NCBI GenBank assembly: GCA_030530315.1
Contig: JAUMVG010000032.1
Location: 1-36,372 of the forward strand
Reading direction: 5' to 3'
DNA length: 36,372 nt
Source: Clostridia bacterium
GTDB taxonomy: Bacteria > Bacillota > Clostridia > Christensenellales > Aristaeellaceae
This document shows, one piece after another, positions 32,344-36,372 of this stretch; position 1 is the stretch's first letter, and each line of letters begins with the position of its first letter. Made by a program: the position numbers and the translations under genes. The notes beneath the pieces were generated by a model, which saw nothing but the letters and a program-made list of their open reading frames with translations, was not told the origin of the DNA and ran no database searches.

Positions 32344-33069
32344 TTAGTTTCCACTGCAGTGATGCTCCGCACAGTGGTCGTGTCCGCAGTCACCGCCGTG
32401 GTGATGCCCATGATGATCGCAGCGGGCATCAGGGTCGTATTCCAATCGACCCTCCGCCAGCGCCTTCGCCGCTTCGTCCGCGGAACCCTGCACCCCCGCG
32501 TACATTTTTATGCCCGCCTCCGCCAGCGCCATCTGCGCACCCCTGCCGATGCCGCCACAGATCAGCGCGTCCACCTGGGCTTCCTTCAAAAAGCCCGCCA
32601 GCATCCCGTGACCGCTGCCGTTGGAATCCACGATCTGGGTGTTGACGATGGCTCCATTTTCAACATTATATAGCTTGAACTGCTCCGTGTGGCCGAAGTG
32701 CTGAAAGATTTGTCCGTTCTCGTAGGTTATCGCGATTCTCATGGTGTTCTCTCCTTTCAAGGCGATATGCTCCGTTCCCTGGTCCTCCAGCTGATAGCTG
32801 CCTCCGCCGATGCGCAGGATTTTGCCGTCCACCAGCGCCTCTGCCAGCTTGGTCCGGGCATTCTCGTAGATGTTGGTGACGGTGGTGCGGGCCACGCCCA
32901 TGCGCTCGGCACATTGCTCCTGTGTCAGCTTCTCCCGATCCATCAGCCGTATACACTCGTATTCGTCAAGCGTCATTTCAATAACTTCTGCCTGTCCCTC
33001 ATCCTGCGGCGCAAAGCTCCAGTAATCCGGGTAACAGCGTATGCGTCGGCATCTGGGTGTTCTGGCCAT
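32344..33069 (-). CDS. DUF134 helix-turn-helix fused to NifX/NifB-type Fe-Mo cofactor-binding domain
   Basis: 241-aa protein. Residues 1-100 are DUF134/UPF0251 (RTPRCRRI at the start, HTH at LTQEQCAERMGVARTTVTNIY). Residues 110-210 are the dinitrogenase iron-molybdenum cofactor-binding fold (IAITYENGQIFQHFGHTEQF; GSGHGMLAGFL). The last 25 residues hold nine His and four Cys, a probable metal-binding tail. Inside the frame, AAAGGAGA (32750-32757) lies 7 nt before an ATG at 32742, so a 132-aa NifX-only product may also be made. No nitrogenase genes are present; such proteins more likely handle metal clusters. Paired palindromic operators overlap its promoter. Confidence 0.88.
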   Translation of the reverse strand: MARTPRCRRIRCYPDYWSFAPQDEGQAEVIEMTLDEYECIRLMDREKLTQEQCAERMGVARTTVTNIYENARTKLAEALVDGKILRIGGGSYQLEDQGTEHIALKGENTMRIAITYENGQIFQHFGHTEQFKLYNVENGAIVNTQIVDSNGSGHGMLAGFLKEAQVDALICGGIGRGAQMALAEAGIKMYAGVQGSADEAAKALAEGRLEYDPDARCDHHGHHHGGDCGHDHCAEHHCSGN

Positions 33070-33085
33070 ACCGAGTCCCCTTTCC

Positions 33086-33131
33086 TGACATATGTCAAAA
33101 GTATAATAGCACTTTTGTTGGCATATGTCAA
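33086..33131 (-). promoter_or_regulatory. Promoter and paired palindromic operators of the DUF134-NifX gene
   Basis: On the minus strand TTGACA (33126-33131) and TATTAT (33103-33108) are 17 bp apart. Two related palindromes flank the -10: TTGGCATATGTCAA (33118-33131) over the -35 and perfect TGACATATGTCA (33086-33097) downstream. Their centres are 33 bp apart, about three helical turns, so two dimers would sit on one face. Autoregulation by the DUF134 domain is the simplest reading. Confidence 0.7.
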
Positions 33132-33248
33132 TTAAAAAGTGCTTTGTGTGATAAAAACCTGAAACTGGCTTTTAATGTTACAATGGGCTTTTCTTTATAT
33201 CTCTGCCAAACAGTGGATTCCCAATACTCCTTCCGCGCAAGATTATGA

Positions 33249-33295
33249 TTGACTTATGATCCATATTACTGCTATAATGGAATTAGAATAATTCC
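33249..33295 (+). promoter_or_regulatory. Promoter and operator of the Fur/PerR-rubredoxin-rubrerythrin-SOR operon
   Basis: TTGACT (33249-33254) and TATAAT (33273-33278) are 18 bp apart. Immediately after the -10 is a 7-3-7 dyad GGAATTA/TAATTCC (33279-33295), placed to block initiation and likely bound by the Fur-family protein encoded 14 bp downstream. It differs from the classical PerR box in its GC ends and 3-bp centre. Confidence 0.65.
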
Positions 33296-33309
33296 AAAGG
33301 ATGAGTTCC

Positions 33310-33696
33310 GTGACAAAGAACGCTCAACTGATTCTGGATATCATTGCCCATTCGTCTGATCACCTGACCGCCGAGCAGATCCATATGGTGTTGCGGGAGA
33401 GCGGGCACAGGATGGCGCTGGCGACGGTCTACAACAACCTGGCCCAGCTGCACAGCGAAGGCCGCGTGCGCAAGGTCTGTGTGGAAGGGTATCCAGACCG
33501 ATACGACAAGATGACCCGGCACGATCATCTGGTTTGCCGCGTCTGCGGCAAGCTGGCCGATATATGCTTCAAAGACCTGACCGAGCTGCTCCAATCCCAG
33601 ACCGACGAGGAACTGCTGTCCTACGACCTGCAGGTCAGTTATATCTGTCCCGCTTGCCGCAGGGCGGCACATGGAACCGACACGACCGACCTGTGA
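33310..33696 (+). CDS. Fur family regulator, PerR-like
   Basis: 128-aa (or 131-aa) metal-dependent repressor. It has the winged helix (LTAEQIHMVLRESGH, ALATVYNNLAQLHSEGRVRKV), the HDHLVC metal site, and two zinc CxxC pairs (CRVC, CPAC). First in an operon with rubredoxin, rubrerythrin and superoxide reductase genes, it is most likely a peroxide sensor. The GTG at 33310 has AAAGG at proper distance; the ATG at 33301 touches that site and is less likely. The N-terminus is shorter than in Bacillus PerR, lacking part of the first helix. Confidence 0.88.
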   Translation: MTKNAQLILDIIAHSSDHLTAEQIHMVLRESGHRMALATVYNNLAQLHSEGRVRKVCVEGYPDRYDKMTRHDHLVCRVCGKLADICFKDLTELLQSQTDEELLSYDLQVSYICPACRRAAHGTDTTDL

Positions 33697-33713
33697 AAGG
33701 AGGCGTATCCCCC

Positions 33714-34340
33714 GTGAGATACGTATGCTCGATCTGTGGCTACGTCTATGACGAAGCTCAGAGCCCACCCTGGAACACGCTTTCCGACTACTGGAAGTGT
33801 CCCCTGTGCGGCGCGGCCAAGGGGGCTTTTCGGCCCGAAGGCACACAGCAGACCGCACCGATCGCCGCTGTGTCCGCACTCCCCACTGACCTTCGTCCGA
33901 TGACGACCATGGAGCTGAGCGCGGTGTGCTCCAACCTGGCCCGGGGCTGCGAGAAGCAGTACAAGGCCGACCAGGCTGCCGCGTTTATGCGGCTGGCGGA
34001 CTGGCTCCGAGGACGGGCGGAGCCCATCGCCAATACGACCTTCGATGCGCTGCTTGACAAGATCGAACAGGATCTGTCCGGCGGCTACCCTGCCGCCAAT
34101 GCTGTTTCCAGCCGGACCGGGGACCGCGGCGCGCTGCGCAGCCTCGTGTGGAGCGAGAAGGTGACGCGCATGCTCCAGTCGCTGCTCACCCGCTACGCTC
34201 GGGAGGGCGAGTCCATGCTGAAGGATACCGGCGTGTGGGTGTGCACCATCTGCGGTTTCGTCTATGTGGGCGATGTACCTCCGGAGCTCTGCCCGGTCTG
34301 CAAGGTGCCCAGCCGCAAGCTTGAAAGGATAGGGGGCTGA
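33714..34340 (+). CDS. Double-rubredoxin protein with a central helical domain
   Basis: 208-aa protein. The N-terminal rubredoxin has CSICGYVYD (Cys at about 5 and 8) and CPLCGAAKG; the C-terminal rubredoxin-like ribbon has CTICGFVYV and [10 protein letters not shown]. Between them are about 120 mostly helical residues ([25 protein letters not shown]) that recall a degenerate rubrerythrin bundle, but the ExxH iron ligands are not evident. Probably an electron carrier or adaptor for the peroxidase and SOR encoded next. GTG start at 33714, with AAAGGAGG upstream, 17 bp after the Fur-family stop. Confidence 0.78.
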   Translation: MRYVCSICGYVYDEAQSPPWNTLSDYWKCPLCGAAKGAFRPEGTQQTAPIAAVSALPTDLRPMTTMELSAVCSNLARGCEKQYKADQAAAFMRLADWLRGRAEPIANTTFDALLDKIEQDLSGGYPAANAVSSRTGDRGALRSLVWSEKVTRMLQSLLTRYAREGESMLKDTGVWVCTICGFVYVGDVPPELCPVCKVPSRKLERIGG

Positions 34341-34344
34341 TGTC

Positions 34345-35511
34345 ATGGGCGATAGATATGCTGTGAGAAACATTCGCTTCTGCGAGAAGGACTGCCTGTG
34401 CCTGTACGTCTGTCCCACGGGCGCGTCGGACACCGAGAACAGTGTGATCGACGTGGAGAAGTGCATCGGCTGCGGTGCGTGCGCGGAGGCCTGTCCAGCG
34501 AAGGCCATCAGCCTGCTGCCGAGGCAATACCCACCCCAGCAGGCGAAGGATGAGTCCGTCGTCGCGGCGCTGCGACAGCTTGTGTCCTCCAAGGCTGAGC
34601 AAGAGCAGCAGGCCGCCGGACTTCCCGGGGCGCTGGCGAAGGCCATGGAGAAGTCCAGCCGCATCATGGCGGAGGACCTGTTGCGGGAGGCAGGCTATAT
34701 GCTGCCCCAGAGCGGCAACGCCCGGGCTCTGCTGACGGAGCTGCTTGAGCAATATGCCGGAGCGCCCGGCTTCCCGGCAGAGGATGCGCGCTTCCTACTG
34801 GACAGCATCGAATTCAACGAACCGACCCCAATAAAGGAGGATAACTCCATGGAAATCTGGAAATGCACCGTATGCGGCTACATCCACGAAGGCCCGATGA
34901 CCGACGATTTCACCTGCCCCCGCTGCAAGCAGCCCGCCTCGAAGTTCGTGAAGATGGAGCCGGAAGTCCCGAAGGAGAATCCCTATGCCGGAACGCAGAC
35001 CGAGAAGAACCTGGAGACCGCCTTTGCCGGTGAATCCCAGGCCCGCAATAAGTACACCTACTTCGCCTCCCGGGCAAAGAAGGACGGCTTCGAACAGATC
35101 GCGGCGCTGTTCCTGAAGACCGCCGACAACGAAAAGGAGCACGCAAAGATGTGGTTCAAGGAGCTGAACGGCATCAGCACCACCGCTGAGAATCTGGCCG
35201 CCGCCGCGGACGGCGAGAACTACGAGTGGACGGACATGTATGAAGGCTTCGCCGTCACCGCCGAGGCGGAGGGCTTCCCCGCGCTGGCTGCGAAGTTCCG
35301 CATGGTCGCCGCCATCGAGAAGCACCATGAGGAGCGCTATCGCGCGCTGCTGAAGAACGTGGAGATGCAGGAGGTCTTCAAGAAGAGCGAGGTCAAGGTG
35401 TGGGAGTGCCGCAACTGCGGACACATCGTGGTTGGTACCCAGGCCCCGGAGGTCTGCCCGGTATGCGCCCATCCCCAGAGCTACTTTGAAGTGAACGTGG
35501 AGAATTACTGA
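34345..35511 (+). CDS. Ferredoxin-rubrerythrin fusion
   Basis: 388-aa frame. Residues 1-60 carry 4Fe-4S cysteines ([13 protein letters not shown], then [12 protein letters not shown]). Residues 60-165 are a helical region. From Met169 a complete rubrerythrin follows: rubredoxin ([16 protein letters not shown]), diiron domain ([22 protein letters not shown]) and a C-terminal rubredoxin (CRNCGH, CPVCAHP). Rubrerythrin reduces hydrogen peroxide in anaerobes, and the ferredoxin part could feed electrons. At the join AAAGGAGG (34833-34840) lies 8 nt before an ATG, so these may be two former genes merged by a small frame change, or a sequencing indel. See the separate entry for the internal start. 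Confidence 0.75.
   Translation: MGDRYAVRNIRFCEKDCLCLYVCPTGASDTENSVIDVEKCIGCGACAEACPAKAISLLPRQYPPQQAKDESVVAALRQLVSSKAEQEQQAAGLPGALAKAMEKSSRIMAEDLLREAGYMLPQSGNARALLTELLEQYAGAPGFPAEDARFLLDSIEFNEPTPIKEDNSMEIWKCTVCGYIHEGPMTDDFTCPRCKQPASKFVKMEPEVPKENPYAGTQTEKNLETAFAGESQARNKYTYFASRAKKDGFEQIAALFLKTADNEKEHAKMWFKELNGISTTAENLAAAADGENYEWTDMYEGFAVTAEAEGFPALAAKFRMVAAIEKHHEERYRALLKNVEMQEVFKKSEVKVWECRNCGHIVVGTQAPEVCPVCAHPQSYFEVNVENY
34849..35511 (+). CDS. rbr: Rubrerythrin from internal start (alternative product of the fusion)
   Basis: Initiation at ATG 34849, with an ideal ribosome site at 34833-34840, gives a 220-aa rubrerythrin. It has an N-terminal rubredoxin, a diiron four-helix domain with ExxH ligands and a C-terminal rubredoxin, the typical length for the form with two rubredoxin ends. 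The site strength suggests this short form is made even if the long fusion also exists. It is the same reading frame as the 388-aa product. Confidence 0.6.
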   Translation: MEIWKCTVCGYIHEGPMTDDFTCPRCKQPASKFVKMEPEVPKENPYAGTQTEKNLETAFAGESQARNKYTYFASRAKKDGFEQIAALFLKTADNEKEHAKMWFKELNGISTTAENLAAAADGENYEWTDMYEGFAVTAEAEGFPALAAKFRMVAAIEKHHEERYRALLKNVEMQEVFKKSEVKVWECRNCGHIVVGTQAPEVCPVCAHPQSYFEVNVENY

Positions 35512-35533
35512 CGAATCAAAGGAGGAAGAAGCC

Positions 35534-35905
35534 ATGACGTTCTACCGTTGCGAACACTGCGGCAATATCATCGCCCACATCCAGGATTCCGGCGTCCGCT
35601 GCCACTGCTGCGGCGAGGAAATGAAGCCCCTCACGCCCAACACCACGGACGCGGCGGGGGAGAAGCACGTGCCCGTCGTGCAGGTGAACGGGCGGACCGT
35701 CACCGTCACGGTCGGCTCTGTGGAGCATCCCATGCTGGAAGCGCACTTCATTCAGTGGATCCTTCTCGAGACCCAAGAAGGCCGTCAGCGCAAAGCGCTG
35801 AAGCCCGGCGACAGGCCCACGGCAAACTTCGAGCTCACCGAAGGTGATGAAGTGATCGCGGCGTATGAATACTGCAACCTGCACGGGCTGTGGAAATCGG
35901 AATAG
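35534..35905 (+). CDS. dfx: Desulfoferrodoxin / superoxide reductase (class I)
   Basis: 123-aa cytoplasmic enzyme reducing superoxide to hydrogen peroxide, which rubrerythrin then removes. The N-terminal desulforedoxin domain has CEHC (Cys6, Cys9) and CHCC (Cys23, 25, 26). The catalytic iron site has Glu43-Lys44-His45, His65, His71, Cys114 and His117. AAAGGAGG precedes the ATG, 22 bp after the rubrerythrin stop. It is last in the operon; the repeat array starting at 35928 may end the transcript. Confidence 0.95.
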   Translation: MTFYRCEHCGNIIAHIQDSGVRCHCCGEEMKPLTPNTTDAAGEKHVPVVQVNGRTVTVTVGSVEHPMLEAHFIQWILLETQEGRQRKALKPGDRPTANFELTEGDEVIAAYEYCNLHGLWKSE

Positions 35906-35927
35906 GCGTATTTTGTACAACCTGTAT

Positions 35928-36088
35928 ACTCGGGACGAACCTGATCTGTCAACGATTAGGAATCGTCCCGAGTTTAACTCGTCAACGTTTTAATCGTCCC
36001 GAGTACGAAAAAACACACACCATTTATCAAAGATTTAGCTATACTCGGGACGATTTATTCGTTGACGAGTATAGTAATCGTCCCGAGT
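35928..36088. repeat. ACTCGGGACGAT inverted-repeat array
   Basis: Copies of ACTCGGGACGA(T): forward at 35928-35938 and 36043-36054, reverse at 35962-35973, 35993-36004 and 36077-36088. Between them lies a second motif GTCAACG at 35948 and 35981 and its reverse CGTTGAC at 36060. CTATACTCG/CGAGTATAG (36039-36047, 36066-36074) gives an alternative fold. It could be a MITE, an operator cluster or a terminator after the SOR gene. From 36089 to 36281 I see nothing recognisable. Confidence 0.75.
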
Positions 36089-36281
36089 AGGGTGCATTTT
36101 TGCCGGGGGAAAGGGGAATTTGAGGCCGATGGAAGCAAAAATCCGAACTTTCGTGAAGTGAAGCGAGAGGCAGAGAAACGGCGATTTGAACAAAACTTGG
36201 CTGATTATTGCATATAATGGGGTTATCGGGCTGAAACAGGGCCATATTTGCATAGTCCAGCTTCTATAATTGCAAAAAAAA

Positions 36282-36361
36282 GAACGCCAACTTTGTATCA
36301 AAGTTAGCGTTCAGAGGTGGCTCTCAACCCCAACTTTGATACAATGGAGGGGATTGAGAGC
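36282..36361. repeat. Hairpin module, copy 2
   Basis: First element: GAACGC-AACTTTG (36282-36295) pairs with CAAAGTT-GCGTTC (36299-36312) around one mismatch, preceded by eight A, so it is a minus-strand terminator. Second element: GTGGCTCT (36317-36324), with GCTCTCAACCCC (36320-36331) pairing with GGGGATTGAGAGC (36349-36361, one bulged A) around ACTTTGATACAA. It parallels copy 1 at 31158-31248. A transposase or other gene may continue beyond the window end. Confidence 0.65.
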
Positions 36362-36372
36362 TTTGTTATGTG

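Noticed and set aside
32344-33069. Evidence of nitrogen fixation from the NifX-type domain
   Set aside because: No nifHDK or nifB genes are present and this domain is common in non-fixing Clostridia.
35928-36088. CRISPR array
   Set aside because: Repeats are inverted and unevenly spaced, with no unique spacers of constant length and no cas genes.
36035-36301. Minus-strand 88-codon frame at the right end
   Set aside because: Runs through the repeat array and AT-rich DNA; no ribosome site or family resemblance.

Overview
The window reads as chromosomal DNA from a GC-rich, anaerobic, Gram-positive Clostridia-type bacterium, possibly a gut or rumen Christensenellales-like lineage. That placement is inference. 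It rests on sigma-A type promoters, a T-box leader, a GSI-alpha glutamine synthetase, a rubredoxin/rubrerythrin/superoxide reductase operon, GH127 and GH4 glycosidases, and many short dispersed repeats. No rRNA, tRNA or CRISPR array was seen.

Region 1 (90-5309, minus): a GH127 beta-L-arabinofuranosidase, a GH4 glycosidase and a cardiolipin synthase, read from one good promoter at 5281-5309. Region 2 (5380-9447, minus): a TetR regulator, a ferritin-like protein behind a palindrome-rich promoter, an OhrR-type MarR regulator overlapping a glutathione peroxidase, a metallo-beta-lactamase-rubredoxin fusion, a remnant of an FMN reductase and a secreted cyclophilin-like protein. This looks like a peroxide and iron stress cluster. 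Region 3 (9582-11907, minus): a Tet(M)/EF-G-like GTPase and a small 2Fe-2S ferredoxin.

Region 4 (12167-24125) is an ammonium and glutamine hub. asnB (minus) lies behind a T-box leader that carries two inserted hairpin repeats. Divergently, glnA (with a leader terminator), an ANTAR RNA-binding regulator, gltB, gltD and pyrG follow on the plus strand. Repeats have invaded this block: a hairpin between glnA and the ANTAR gene, a 144-bp in-frame insertion inside gltB, and a MITE that supplies the gltD stop codon.

Region 5 (24150-27541, plus): a three-gene ABC transporter of the aromatic amino acid (TrpXYZ-like) type, preceded by a 47-codon leader ORF with seven Phe codons in 15 and then a terminator hairpin. 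This is a candidate phenylalanine attenuator. A second MITE copy sits between the binding-protein and permease genes. Region 6 (27585-30478, plus): an L-fucose isomerase-like protein, a cysteine desulfurase-like enzyme and a 94-aa unknown, each overlapping the next by 4 bp.

Region 7 (30479-31810) looks foreign: a tyrosine recombinase fragment, a dense array of GGGTGCA motifs, terminator hairpins, and an AT-richer ParB/sulfiredoxin-like segment fused to a truncated metallo-beta-lactamase gene. Region 8 (32344-35905) is a metal and oxidative stress block: a DUF134-NifX fusion (minus), divergent from a Fur/PerR regulator, a double rubredoxin protein, a ferredoxin-rubrerythrin fusion and a superoxide reductase. 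The right end (35906-36372) has no gene but holds an ACTCGGGACGAT repeat array and a second copy of a hairpin module also found at 31158-31248.
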